In this document: one piece after another, positions 8,245-17,068 of the stretch
Position numbering within the stretch: the first letter of the stretch is position 1
How the letters are laid out: each line of letters starts with the position of its first letter
Source: Deltaproteobacteria bacterium
GTDB taxonomy: Bacteria; Myxococcota_A; Polyangia; JAAYKL01
Reading direction: 5' to 3'
Assembly: GCA_016936575.1 (NCBI GenBank)
Contig: JAFGXQ010000010.1
Coordinates: forward strand, 1 to 40,342
DNA: 40,342 nucleotides
Notes under the pieces: generated by a model
Told to the model about the DNA's origin: nothing
Databases searched by the model: none
What the model saw: the letters and a program-made list of their open reading frames with translations, nothing else
Program-made: the position numbers and the translations under genes

Positions 8245-9191
8245 ATTTTAAATGTCCGCAATGCGAAACCGGCTACGAAATGCCGCAATCCCTGTTGCCC
8301 AAGCCCGGGATTGACGGCGTGCCGGCGAAGTTGCGTTGTGTTCGATGCAAGTGCGTGTTCGTGATGGCCGCAGAAGCCGCTTCTCCCGGAGAGACTGCCG
8401 ATGGTCGAAAAGATGTTTATTTTGAATTGATCAGTCCCAACGCAATTCACGGCGCAGAATTCGGCTTTCCAACGGCAGACGTTGATCGCAGCGCGCATCG
8501 GGTGAAATATCAGGTTCAGGCGTTGACCGCAGGCGCATCCGCGGGCGAAATCGTCACCGATGCGTCTTCGTGGAACCCCGAGCGAACGTTGGATTTGTCT
8601 GATTATGAAATTCAATCTTTTCAGCGAGCTGCCAAGTGGAAGGCCCGAACCGCAGGGTTCATCGCCGCATTGATTTTGGGTACAGTGGTATATATCGCCG
8701 GAATGAACGACTGGAGCATTTCAGTCAATAATTGGAAACAAGACGTAAAACGGGCATTTTTTCTGCAAAGCGATGCCGAAATTGAATCGGAACTGTTGTT
8801 GAAGATGACCGTCACCCTTCAGAAGGGGTATACTGTGAAACCGAAAAAAGGGCGAATGGTTGGGGTGATTAACGGCGAAATTCAAAACAATAGTTCCATC
8901 GATGTGGCACACGTCATGCTGGAAGGTCGTCTCCTCGATGCTACCAAGAAAATCGTGAGAACCGTGGATGTACCATGTGCGGTGGTGGTTCCGGACGGCA
9001 AGATTCGAAGCACCGCCGCAAAGAACCTGAATACGCTGTACCAGCGTGAGGGCGTAATTGAAAACTGCGAGATTCAAAGCGGATTTTCCCAGAAGTTCAA
9101 AGTGATTTTTGACGACCTGCCTGAATACTTCAACAGTACCTACCGCTTCGAAGTTCACCCGAAATCTCTTCAACCGAAAAAGACAAAATAA
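8241..9191 (+). CDS. MJ0042-type zinc-ribbon membrane protein with DUF3426-like domain
   Basis: The 316-residue protein starts with a zinc ribbon (C5, C8, C33, C36) of the MJ0042 type common in Myxococcota and other proteobacteria. A variable acidic region follows, then one transmembrane helix (about 137-156), and a C-terminal beta-rich domain with the DUF3426 pattern (GVINGEIQNNSS..VMLEGRLLDA). This places the ribbon in the cytoplasm and the C-terminal domain in the periplasm. The start at 8241 overlaps the SGNH stop as ATGA, so the two are translationally coupled and probably act together. In gliding myxobacteria MJ0042 ribbons occur in motility and envelope proteins, but a specific job cannot be assigned. 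A 63-residue upstream extension of the frame overlaps the SGNH gene and is rejected. Confidence 0.8.
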   Translation: MNFKCPQCETGYEMPQSLLPKPGIDGVPAKLRCVRCKCVFVMAAEAASPGETADGRKDVYFELISPNAIHGAEFGFPTADVDRSAHRVKYQVQALTAGASAGEIVTDASSWNPERTLDLSDYEIQSFQRAAKWKARTAGFIAALILGTVVYIAGMNDWSISVNNWKQDVKRAFFLQSDAEIESELLLKMTVTLQKGYTVKPKKGRMVGVINGEIQNNSSIDVAHVMLEGRLLDATKKIVRTVDVPCAVVVPDGKIRSTAAKNLNTLYQREGVIENCEIQSGFSQKFKVIFDDLPEYFNSTYRFEVHPKSLQPKKTK

Positions 9192-9194
9192 CGT

Positions 9195-9215
9195 CTTGAT
9201 AAAAAACATATCAAG
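9195..9215 (+). terminator. Hairpin just after the DUF3426 gene
   Basis: CTTGATA and TATCAAG form a perfect 7-base stem with a 7-base A-rich loop, starting 4 bases after the stop codon. Only a weak T stretch (CCGTTTCT) follows, so it could end transcription inefficiently or protect the mRNA end. Confidence 0.35.
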
Positions 9216-9383
9216 CCGTTTCTACAAGCTGTCAGCGAATGCGTTGATGCGGGATGTTCAACGGAATGATTGATGTCCTCCTTTTGTTTACCTTACTTAT
9301 GTATTTTTAGTAGTAATGACCATAGGTTATGTCATAATATAAACAAACAAGATTGAATTTCACGCGGCGACAATGAGGCTTGT

Positions 9384-11198
9384 ATGAAGATTCGCACGAA
9401 GATCCTATTGCTACTACTGCTCGGTGCAATCGTTCCATTATCAATCAGCTTTATATTCGCGGATCGCATTATCAGTGCTGATTTTTCGAGAAATTTAAGG
9501 GAACGGGCCGAGAATGAAACCGCACAAGTCACCGCACGAACCAACGAGCGGATTGACTGGACCCTTGAAGTGGTGACCATGGTGGTCGACGCGGTGCCGT
9601 TTGAAAATCTGGACCCCGTAGATTTGCCGCAAGCGCTCAATATTATGTATACCCAGCTGACCTTCGCCAATATGGTGGCGTTGCTCGACAATAACGGCAA
9701 GGCAGTGGTTCCACCTCATCGCCCCACGCGAGAGCTGGCACAATATGCGGAACGTCCATATGTGGACGAGTCGGAAATGGCGGATTTCGCCGGCAGTGTT
9801 CCGCTTGATGCCGCACTGAAGGCGGAATTGGCAATGGGCCCTATCTATTTTTCTTCGGACGATGAACCTCGGGTGGTGGTTACAAAGCTGGTGCATACCG
9901 GACGCGACGATAATTGGGTGCTGGCCATCGGTGTGTCGCTGACGAAGTTATGTGAAACGTTCCAGACCGTTTCAGAAGACGAAACGTCCATCTCAGTGCT
10001 GGTGGATACTCGCGGTGAATTTATCTGCGGCAGCGGAATATCAGCCACATTGATTTCAAATGCGGTGAAAAAACAATTGAAAACACGGCAGATTTCTGAG
10101 CGAGATACCGCTGACGGCGCCTTCTTTCTGGTGCAGGAACCAGTTCCGGTTACCGGATGGCGGGTTTTTCACCAGTACTCAAAGGCTTCTGCCATGAAGC
10201 GATTCCATCAGACTCGGCAGGCACTGCTGCTTTGGATGGTTCTGTGTCTGGTCGCCGCGATTGCCGGGGGGTTTGTTCTTTCAAAAGGCATCACACATCC
10301 CATCGCCCACCTGGCAGCGGGCAGCAAACGGGTGGCAGAAGGGAATTACGACGAAAAAATTGATATCATTTCAAAAGATGAGCTGGGAGATTTGTCTCAT
10401 TCTTTCAATAAAATGGTGGAAGAAATCCATACTTGGAACCGGGAATTGAATCAGCGTGTTTATGATCGCACAAAAGCGTTGAAAGAAGCGCAGGAACAAA
10501 TCGTCAAAACACAGAAACTGGCAGCATTGGGAGAATTGGGGGCAGGTGTGGCCCACGAAATCAATAATCCGCTGACCAGCGTCGTGGGGAACGCCCAGTT
10601 TTTGATGTCCGAACTGGACGATAGCCCGACCTACCGCGAAATATTGAAAGAAATGGTAGATAATTCCAGGCGGGTCGCCCAGGTGGTCGACGAATTGCTG
10701 CGTTTTTCTCAAGCCCAGTGGGGTGAGAAAATGATGCCGGTATCTCTCGAAAAAGTAATGGTACATGCCGTTGATTTTTATTTGGAACGGTTTAAAGAAA
10801 AAAATGTGGAAGTCATGTGGGCGCATAAAGATGAAGTCTCCGTGTACGGGATTGAGCGCGATTTACAACTGGTGGCGCATGCGCTTCTTGACAATGCATT
10901 GAAGGCCGTCGGCGACGGTGGGCAGATTCTGTTCACCATTCGTCAGATGGACGAGGGGGCTGTGGTGCTGGGTATTCAGGATAACGGAGTGGGGATGGAT
11001 GAAAGCACTCGGCTCAAAGCAATTGATCCGTTTTTTACAACCAGTCCTCCCGGCAGCAACAGCAAGGGGATTGGACTGACCACCGTCCAACGCATTGTTG
11101 ATGAACATGAGGCAAAATTGACTATAGAATCTGCTCCGGGGCGTGGTACACTTATTAATATATATTTTGCTTCAGATATTAAAGTATCAAAAGCGTAG
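9384..11198 (+). CDS. Membrane sensor histidine kinase with extracytoplasmic Cache-like domain and HAMP
   Basis: The 604-residue protein has a transmembrane helix near 7-25, a periplasmic region of about 245 residues with the look of a double Cache sensor, a second helix (about 277-298), a HAMP domain (about 299-352, ending DELGDLSHSFNKMVEEI), a coiled coil, HisKA with H391 in GVAHEINNPL, and HATPase_c (DNALKAV, DNGVGM, FFTT, GIGLTTV). It should sense an external small molecule and autophosphorylate. No receiver is attached and no response regulator gene lies nearby. It is the first gene of a four-gene operon: its stop codon lies 20 bases before the next kinase's TTG start. GAGG lies upstream of the ATG. 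An AT-rich stretch (CATAATAT near 9333) may belong to its promoter. Confidence 0.9.
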   Translation: MKIRTKILLLLLLGAIVPLSISFIFADRIISADFSRNLRERAENETAQVTARTNERIDWTLEVVTMVVDAVPFENLDPVDLPQALNIMYTQLTFANMVALLDNNGKAVVPPHRPTRELAQYAERPYVDESEMADFAGSVPLDAALKAELAMGPIYFSSDDEPRVVVTKLVHTGRDDNWVLAIGVSLTKLCETFQTVSEDETSISVLVDTRGEFICGSGISATLISNAVKKQLKTRQISERDTADGAFFLVQEPVPVTGWRVFHQYSKASAMKRFHQTRQALLLWMVLCLVAAIAGGFVLSKGITHPIAHLAAGSKRVAEGNYDEKIDIISKDELGDLSHSFNKMVEEIHTWNRELNQRVYDRTKALKEAQEQIVKTQKLAALGELGAGVAHEINNPLTSVVGNAQFLMSELDDSPTYREILKEMVDNSRRVAQVVDELLRFSQAQWGEKMMPVSLEKVMVHAVDFYLERFKEKNVEVMWAHKDEVSVYGIERDLQLVAHALLDNALKAVGDGGQILFTIRQMDEGAVVLGIQDNGVGMDESTRLKAIDPFFTTSPPGSNSKGIGLTTVQRIVDEHEAKLTIESAPGRGTLINIYFASDIKVSKA

Positions 11199-11206
11199 TG
11201 ATAATC

Positions 11207-11213
11207 GGGGAGG
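11207..11213 (+). promoter_or_regulatory. Strong Shine-Dalgarno that fixes a TTG start
   Basis: GGGGAGG stands 5 bases before an in-frame TTG at 11219. The upstream GTG at 11198, which overlaps the previous stop, has no such site. The TTG is therefore the better start. Confidence 0.6.
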
Positions 11214-11218
11214 AAACG

Positions 11219-11995
11219 TTGAGCGATTTTGTCAAAATATTGGAGCAATTATCCGGCGAGGACAACGATCGGCTCTTGAAAGTGGCCCGATTTGCCGAAC
11301 TGGGTATGAGCGCGGCTGCCGTGATTCACGAGATTCGTCAACCGCTGACTGCGCTTTCCATGTCTCTTCAGTTGATTTTGGAAAACATGCGCGAAGGCGA
11401 TGTCGACATTGAGAGCAGCGTGAAAGACGCGGTGAAACTGGTTTCAAAAACCGAGATGCTGCTGGAGCGCGCTCGCGATTTCATGAGCCCCACAAGTGAA
11501 GTGGCAGATGTTGATCTGGTTGATTGTATCACCAAGGTTCTATCTGCGTTTCAGTGGCAATTGGGGTCGAACAAAAAAATAAAATTAAAGACCCATGTGC
11601 CGGAAAAGCTTCCGGCCATTTGTGCGGACCGTGCCCAAATTGAGCAGATGCTGGCGAATCTGGTTGCCAATGGTCTCGATGCGGTCACCGACCAGGATCG
11701 TGGTGTGGTGCTGCTATCCGCGCGTACAGATGAAAACAATATTGAATTTGTTGTCGCCGACAACGGCGTCGGAATGACCGACACGGTTCGTGCACGGGCA
11801 TTTGAACCGTTTTTTTCGACGAAAGGCGAGCGCAACGGCACGGGGCTGGGGTTGTTTATCGTTTCCCAGATTGTGTCGCGTTATAACGGCGAATATCGAC
11901 TGCTGGATTCGGATGAGTTGAAACAACTAGATACTGAAAACTATTCCACCGGAGTGATGCTTCGGTTCCCGGTACCGGAAGCCAAAGCAGAATGA
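11219..11995 (+). CDS. Soluble histidine kinase without sensor domain
   Basis: This 258-residue protein is little more than a kinase core: HisKA with H37 in VIHEIRQPLTAL, a helical hairpin to about 100, and HATPase_c with N box LVANGLDAV, G1 DNGVGM, F box FFSTKGERNGTG and G2 GLGLFI. It has no transmembrane helix, PAS or receiver. The TTG start is chosen because GGGGAGG lies just upstream; a GTG at 11198 would add seven residues. Placed 20 bases behind a full membrane kinase, it could form mixed dimers with it, serve as its phosphatase, or be switched by it. Its stop overlaps the FecR gene start (ATGA), so the genes are coupled. Confidence 0.85.
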   Translation: MSDFVKILEQLSGEDNDRLLKVARFAELGMSAAAVIHEIRQPLTALSMSLQLILENMREGDVDIESSVKDAVKLVSKTEMLLERARDFMSPTSEVADVDLVDCITKVLSAFQWQLGSNKKIKLKTHVPEKLPAICADRAQIEQMLANLVANGLDAVTDQDRGVVLLSARTDENNIEFVVADNGVGMTDTVRARAFEPFFSTKGERNGTGLGLFIVSQIVSRYNGEYRLLDSDELKQLDTENYSTGVMLRFPVPEAKAE

Positions 11996-12942
11996 AAAAA
12001 CTGGTAATCATATTTTCGATTGTTGTTGTCGCATTGATTGTGGCGGGACTGGTGTATACGCAACATGTATCGAAGGATATGCTTGGCGATTCAGAGAATG
12101 GAAGCGAGTCGTCCGATAAAAAAGTAGAAGATTCGGCGCAGACGGTTCGTCGTTCAGAGGGAATCAGCGTTGTTGATATTCGCGGAGATGCGGAGAGAAA
12201 GACCAAAGATGGCGCGTGGTCTCCAATGGAGAAAGGCGATTCATTGGCGGTGGACGATTCAGTTCGAACACGGAATGATTCAAAAGTAGTTTTGGGACTC
12301 GGCAAGAGTTCCACCATTGAATTGAATGCCGCATCTGAAATCGAAGTTCGTGAGCTATCTGGCGCGATGCAGCGATTGGGGTTAATTAACGGTCGTGCCA
12401 GTGTGGACTACGGTGAAGACGGAAATCGTGTGTTGAATATTGAAAACAGTGATGGAACCGTTGTGGCCAAAGTGGACAAAGGTAAATTTTCAATTTTAAA
12501 TAATGGGCAGATTGTCGCAGTGGCCACCGAAACCGGTTCGGTTGATTTGAGTGCGGCGGGCGAAAGCGTAACCGTAACCGAAGGTATGGAGTCGGTGGTA
12601 ACCAAAGGAAACGCGCCCACACAACCGTATGAGATTTCCACACAAACCTACCTGAAATTGTCGGCCGGCGCGTGTAAAAAGCTCAGCGAGATCAAGGCGG
12701 TTGTTCATGGAACGGTTTCTGTCGGAACATCGGTGACGGTCGCTGGCGAACCGGTGACGGTAAACTCGGACGGCAGTTTCATATCATATGTTGCGCTTTC
12801 GAAAAATAACCGCAAAGTGAAATTGGAAACCATTGACGTGTGGGGTAAGGTACGAGAACGTTCCATCGTTTGCTTGGCCCCGAAGAAGAGAGCACCGATT
12901 AAAAAAATTGATATCGATTGGGGTAAAAAGGGAGGAAAGTAG
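11992..12942 (+). CDS. FecR-domain protein, membrane anchored
   Basis: The 316-residue protein has one N-terminal transmembrane helix (about 4-23), an acidic Ser-rich spacer, and a FecR domain at about 60-205 (DSVRTRNDSKVVLGLG, then the strand repeats ending in VTVTEGMESVV). A C-terminal beta-rich part (about 225-305) has the look of an Ig-like module (VHGTVSVGTSVTVAGEPVTV). In iron transport FecR carries an outer-membrane signal to a sigma factor, but free FecR domains are common envelope proteins in delta-like bacteria and no sigma factor lies here. Its start overlaps the soluble kinase stop, and the barrel gene follows 3 bases after its stop. It may link the envelope to the two kinases; this is inference. 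Confidence 0.75.
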   Translation: MKKLVIIFSIVVVALIVAGLVYTQHVSKDMLGDSENGSESSDKKVEDSAQTVRRSEGISVVDIRGDAERKTKDGAWSPMEKGDSLAVDDSVRTRNDSKVVLGLGKSSTIELNAASEIEVRELSGAMQRLGLINGRASVDYGEDGNRVLNIENSDGTVVAKVDKGKFSILNNGQIVAVATETGSVDLSAAGESVTVTEGMESVVTKGNAPTQPYEISTQTYLKLSAGACKKLSEIKAVVHGTVSVGTSVTVAGEPVTVNSDGSFISYVALSKNNRKVKLETIDVWGKVRERSIVCLAPKKRAPIKKIDIDWGKKGGK

Positions 12943-12945
12943 CGC

Positions 12946-14391
12946 GTGCGACTCAAGTGGATTCAACTGTGGGTTTGGGCGGCATTGTTATTGCTGCCGG
13001 TGGCTGTTTCGGCCGGTGAACAACCTCCCGCTCTGCGAATTTACACCGCAACGGATCACCTGCTTCTCGGGGCGGATCAACAAACGACGCTTCAGGCCAG
13101 GTTGCCTCGCAACACTACGGAATTCAATTTTCAGGTGTTATACGGCGATGTTGTAGATGTATCAGTGAAAAAAAACGGTAGAAACATATTTGCCACTTAC
13201 GTGCCGCCGGAACAGTTTTTCCCTGCTGTTGATATGATTCTATTAACTGCCTCTGACGGAAAGCAGACATATTGGGGGTTGGCGACCGTACGTCTCATCG
13301 GTCAAGGAAAAGCAAAGATTGTTACCACCCCTGAGGCCACCACGCACGTGCGGATCGGTTCCAAATCATTCGGCCCGGTTACGGCGGACAACAATGGCGA
13401 AGCATATGTGGATGTTCAGGTTCCGCCTGGTATTGCGTTCGGCATCGATAACGAGGGTAATGAGGTGGATCTGCAGGTTCCTCCGCTACAGCGCATCGCG
13501 ATCTTTACTGCCAGCGGTACGCAAATCAATCTGGATGAAACGCAAGAAGAAGAGGTCCTGGTCATTGTGCTCGACGAAAAAGGGAAATTGGTTCGGGATG
13601 CGGACTCACCGTCAGTGAAAGCGGATTTCGGTGCTATTCAGGATTTGGAACGAATTGCGCCGGGAGTTTATCATTGTATGTACGTCGTACCAAAGAAGCC
13701 CCAAACGGTAACGTTTTCGGTGTATGATGGAAACGGCGACGAAATGCACAATCAACAATTTGAAATAGTGGGCGAAGCGGATTATTCCCAAACAAACGTT
13801 GTTAAAATTGAGCCGGAGCCGAAACCCAGAAAAACGGTTGAAAAACCGAAAAAGCAGGAGCCGGCGCCGTTGACACCGGGGCAGCAACGCTATTTTGTAT
13901 CGGGAATGCTCGGTATTAATACCAATTTTTCAAACTGGGCATCGCCATCAGGGAAGATTTCATTTGCTATGCGCGTGCTGGAACAACCGATGATAGGGGT
14001 AGGGTATCAGTTCGGTATTCTCTACAACTCCTATGAGGACCAGTTCGATACGTTAGATGGCCGTGTGACGTCAAAAACGTTACTTTTCCCCAATCTGCTG
14101 TTTATTTGGTTCAGAAATCCGCTGGTTCCCAAATGGTTTGTGACGCCAATGCTGGCAGGCGGAATCGCATTTGCGCACAACACGATTACGCAACCGGGAG
14201 CGAGCGAAAACGTAGAACGGAAGATTATTTTTTCAGCTGAAGCGTCTGTCGCACTGGAGCGGGAGATTGGACCGGGTATGTTCTTTTCTCAGCTGGGGGT
14301 GTGCTTTTCCAGACCGGATCTGTTTAATTTGCGAGGCAGAATGTTTGTCGGAGAACTGGTTCTCGGATACAGATATGCCTTCGGTTCCTAA
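12946..14391 (+). CDS. Envelope protein: Ig-like domains, Pro/Lys/Glu linker and C-terminal beta-barrel
   Basis: This 481-residue protein starts with GTG, supported by GGGAGG (12930-12935) which lies inside the end of the previous gene. The signal peptide is residues 1-24 (VSAG). About 25-280 is beta-rich with two or three Ig-like or macroglobulin-like modules. A linker rich in Pro, Lys and Glu (about 285-312) follows, then a segment of about 165 residues with amphipathic strands ending in aromatic residues (FVSGMLGINTN to GELVLGYRYAFGS), which fits an 8-strand outer-membrane barrel. The last residues Tyr-Arg-Tyr-Ala-Phe fit a barrel-assembly signal loosely. It is the last gene of the HK-HK-FecR operon and could anchor or display the sensing part at the outer membrane. 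The family is not recognised. Confidence 0.65.
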   Translation: MRLKWIQLWVWAALLLLPVAVSAGEQPPALRIYTATDHLLLGADQQTTLQARLPRNTTEFNFQVLYGDVVDVSVKKNGRNIFATYVPPEQFFPAVDMILLTASDGKQTYWGLATVRLIGQGKAKIVTTPEATTHVRIGSKSFGPVTADNNGEAYVDVQVPPGIAFGIDNEGNEVDLQVPPLQRIAIFTASGTQINLDETQEEEVLVIVLDEKGKLVRDADSPSVKADFGAIQDLERIAPGVYHCMYVVPKKPQTVTFSVYDGNGDEMHNQQFEIVGEADYSQTNVVKIEPEPKPRKTVEKPKKQEPAPLTPGQQRYFVSGMLGINTNFSNWASPSGKISFAMRVLEQPMIGVGYQFGILYNSYEDQFDTLDGRVTSKTLLFPNLLFIWFRNPLVPKWFVTPMLAGGIAFAHNTITQPGASENVERKIIFSAEASVALEREIGPGMFFSQLGVCFSRPDLFNLRGRMFVGELVLGYRYAFGS

Positions 14392-14430
14392 ACGATTCTG
14401 AATTCAACGCCGTCGTCGCCGCATTGTCGC

Positions 14431-14925
14431 TCATTTGGTTTTTGCTTTTGCGAGAGATATGCGAACAGAAATAATGTTTGCCAGGGTCAGTGCAACGGGA
14501 AGGACCACGAATGCGCTGAGCAGCACCGTTATCGGCAGCTTCACCGCTGCAACCATCACATTGGTTTGATAAATCAATTGATAAATTCCAAGCAAAAAGA
14601 TGTTAATTAACACGAGCGTTGTTTCGACCAGACCCTGCAGCTTGTCAATCAGCGCGGCGCGGGTTTCCGTACTCTGCAGCCAATATGCTTTGTTGGGTAC
14701 CGACAATGTTTTGTCACTGAATTTCGGCATTTTGTGCAGAACGAAAAACAGTGCGGCATTTGAAAACAGAACGATGCTTATCCATTCCGCGGCAAAGAAC
14801 TCCCAACGGTTGGTCAAAGATTCGTCTGTTCCCACATGGAAAGGAAAAAAGCGAATTGTGGCGGTCATGTATGCTGCGTGAACCACAAACGGAAACAACC
14901 ACATGTAGCGATTCACCCATCTCAT
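14431..14925 (-). CDS. Four-helix membrane protein of unknown function
   Basis: The 164-residue protein has four predicted transmembrane helices (about 5-25, 45-65, 98-118, 128-150). Between helices 2 and 3 is the motif VPNKAYWLQSTETRAA, which resembles the PNKxYWL..ER motif in a group of uncharacterised bacterial membrane proteins; I recall that similarity but cannot verify it. It is the last gene of a minus-strand operon: its ATG lies 9 bases after the stop of the FHA-protease gene. A role together with that protease and the DsbA-like lipoprotein is likely from position alone. Confidence 0.65.
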   Translation of the reverse strand: MRWVNRYMWLFPFVVHAAYMTATIRFFPFHVGTDESLTNRWEFFAAEWISIVLFSNAALFFVLHKMPKFSDKTLSVPNKAYWLQSTETRAALIDKLQGLVETTLVLINIFLLGIYQLIYQTNVMVAAVKLPITVLLSAFVVLPVALTLANIISVRISLAKAKTK

Positions 14926-14934
14926 CTGCTGTGC

Positions 14935-16218
14935 CTATCGCTCATTGTCAACGATTTGCAGAAGCGGCGCCACCAAATCCACGCGAATGCCGAAATTGTA
15001 CCCGGGCATCATTTTTCCGTTGTCCGCATATCCGCCCGCATTAATACCCACCACATATCCATCCAGATTGAACATCGGACTCCCGGAGGTTCCCTCGCTG
15101 ATGGCTGCAGAATGCTGCAACAATGTGTTTTTGTCGAAGGAGCTGATACTGTGATCGAGTGCGGTCACTCTTCCGATTTCTCCCCGAACGAATGTAGCCA
15201 CCGGTTGAGCCAGATTGTTTAACTTGCCCGGAAACCCGAACAGATAAACAAAAGAACCCGGCTCCAATTCACGTAGCTGCTCTTTCCCAGCCATTTTCAC
15301 GTATGTTTCAAGAGAACCGTTGATTTCAAGAATTCCCACGTCTGGTGTGATACTTTCAGGGGTATAATCGGGATGCGCATACATTTTTTTTATCTGATAT
15401 CGGTTTTTCGGGGCCTCGTTCATCAATGCCCATACGGTGCTGTACTCCCGAGTGGCTTTCCGAACGCAATGTGCATTGGTGGCGAGCAGGTTGGGGCCGA
15501 TGGCGAATGCCGTGCAAAACCCCTGGTAGGCGTTGTCGTCGGGTTTTGATTCAACGGGCAGACCGGCCAGCAGAAAAATATTGTACTTGTTATACTTTGC
15601 AATCGATTCTGCAGCGTCAGATTCATTGGAAATCAGTTTCACTCCGGGGGTCGTGCTGGATTGGTATATATATACTCCCAGAACGATACCCATTACGAGT
15701 AACAACGCAAAAATGAGTAACAGCATGATGCGATACCGACGTGCGGTGATTCGTAATTTATTTTCAAGCAGCGCTTCAAAATACGAAGTGGAACGACTCA
15801 TTCCGCTTCCGGCTGATTTGAGAGCCTGTTGAATCATCATACCCACTGTGCGCTGACCGTATAACTTGTGGGTTTCCTTTGACGCGAATAACGAAAGACG
15901 GGGAGCGCTTACATCGCAAGTCACCTGGAAGCGGGGACCACCGATGCCGAGTTGGACCTCATCGCCGGTCGAGAGCTGGGTTTTGGAAATCTTCTGTCCA
16001 TTCAGGAATGTACCCTGGGCGCTTCCCATATCCTGAATGAAAATTTTGTCCTTCACCTGACGAATCTGTGTGTGATAACCGGCAACAGCTGTGTCATCAG
16101 GCAAGTTCAGCACGAAGTCGTTGTCTTTCCGGGATCCCATATTCACAATCAGCTGCCGGTCGAATGCGACTGATTTGTTTTCCCGCTCGCCATTTAAAAA
16201 GGTGAATTTGATATCCAT
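14935..16218 (-). CDS. FHA domain - transmembrane - trypsin-like serine protease
   Basis: The 427-residue protein has an N-terminal FHA domain (about 1-100, with GSRKDNDF and SAQGTFLNG), a linker, one transmembrane helix (about 164-187) and a trypsin/HtrA-like protease domain. The triad reads His250 (ATNAHC), Asp293 (PDVGILE) and Ser380 (GTSGSPMF). No PDZ domain is present. The FHA domain should be cytoplasmic and bind phosphothreonine, with the protease outside the inner membrane. Thus a cytoplasmic kinase signal could control a periplasmic protease, or the reverse. There is no Shine-Dalgarno, but the ATG lies 4 bases after the stop of the lipoprotein gene, so translation is probably coupled. 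A large Ser/Thr kinase gene lies about 1.1 kb away on the same strand. Confidence 0.88.
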   Translation of the reverse strand: MDIKFTFLNGERENKSVAFDRQLIVNMGSRKDNDFVLNLPDDTAVAGYHTQIRQVKDKIFIQDMGSAQGTFLNGQKISKTQLSTGDEVQLGIGGPRFQVTCDVSAPRLSLFASKETHKLYGQRTVGMMIQQALKSAGSGMSRSTSYFEALLENKLRITARRYRIMLLLIFALLLVMGIVLGVYIYQSSTTPGVKLISNESDAAESIAKYNKYNIFLLAGLPVESKPDDNAYQGFCTAFAIGPNLLATNAHCVRKATREYSTVWALMNEAPKNRYQIKKMYAHPDYTPESITPDVGILEINGSLETYVKMAGKEQLRELEPGSFVYLFGFPGKLNNLAQPVATFVRGEIGRVTALDHSISSFDKNTLLQHSAAISEGTSGSPMFNLDGYVVGINAGGYADNGKMMPGYNFGIRVDLVAPLLQIVDNER

Positions 16219-16222
16219 AAAA

Positions 16223-16957
16223 CTATTCGTTTCGACCTTGCAGATATTGTAGAATTACGTCTTCCGAATTCCGCCAGTCTTCGATGAATTCACCACAAAT
16301 GTATACGGAAGGTGTGCCGTAAACGCAATTGGCTTTCGCTATCTTTTTTTCTTCTTCCAGGAAGGCATACGTTCGCGCCCCATCGGCAGTAATGTTGTTG
16401 ACCGCCGCATCATACGCGGTCATATCGAGTGAAAGATCGTACATGGCAACGTCTCGTAGCTGCTGGAAGGAATACTCCACGCCGGTGGTGGATAACAGAA
16501 TATCGTGGAACTGCCAGAATAATTCCATACTCTCTTGAGATGCCGCGAAAGCAGCGGCGTGATAATGTTCGTACCCTGTAAACGTATAGTGGTGGAAATA
16601 AAAACGAACGTGTTGCTCCATGTCAGGATAGCGCGACAGCAAATCTTCCACGTATGCGGCGAAGCGGGCGCAATGGGGACATCCTAGAAAAGAGTAATGT
16701 TCGACAACCACATCAACAGAAACACTGCCGCCTTTATACGGAGAAAACCGGTTGTCAAAACGGGGCTGTCGGTTTCCGCATAACGCGTACCCGTTGGTTG
16801 CAGCATCCATATCGGTGTCAAAGTGTACCAGAGAAGCTGTCTGTATAGTTGTGGGCATCGATGATTCTTCGCACTGGTTTTCGGTTTCACAACCGCTGAA
16901 CGATAGCGCAATGAAACAACAAGCGGTTAGACTCAGAATCTGGTAAAAAGGATGCAT
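16223..16957 (-). CDS. DsbA-like thioredoxin-fold lipoprotein
   Basis: The 244-residue protein has a lipoprotein signal with Cys23 in the lipobox SFSGC, so it is lipid-anchored outside the cytoplasm. A DsbA-type thioredoxin fold follows: active site C93-P-H-C96 after YSFLG, a helical insert, and the GTPSVYI segment with the cis-proline. CPHC is the DsbA redox centre, which suggests thiol oxidation of envelope proteins. I chose the ATG at 16957 because it gives the lipobox; the open frame extends to 17077 but those 40 residues spoil the signal and overlap manA. It is the first gene of a three-gene operon with the FHA-protease, which may be its client. The Shine-Dalgarno is weak. Confidence 0.82.
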   Translation of the reverse strand: MHPFYQILSLTACCFIALSFSGCETENQCEESSMPTTIQTASLVHFDTDMDAATNGYALCGNRQPRFDNRFSPYKGGSVSVDVVVEHYSFLGCPHCARFAAYVEDLLSRYPDMEQHVRFYFHHYTFTGYEHYHAAAFAASQESMELFWQFHDILLSTTGVEYSFQQLRDVAMYDLSLDMTAYDAAVNNITADGARTYAFLEEEKKIAKANCVYGTPSVYICGEFIEDWRNSEDVILQYLQGRNE

Positions 16958-17068
16958 TCGGTAACAATCGGTTTTTATATTGTTTTTATCTGCCACTATA
17001 CCATACTGACTATAAAATGAAGGAGTGATATCCGGTTTTTTCAGCATCAGCCCCGGAAAGGAGAACCC

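Noticed and set aside
9384-11995. The two adjacent histidine kinases as a single frameshifted gene
   Set aside because: Each has its own complete HisKA and HATPase_c domain and its own start; the second has a strong ribosome site.
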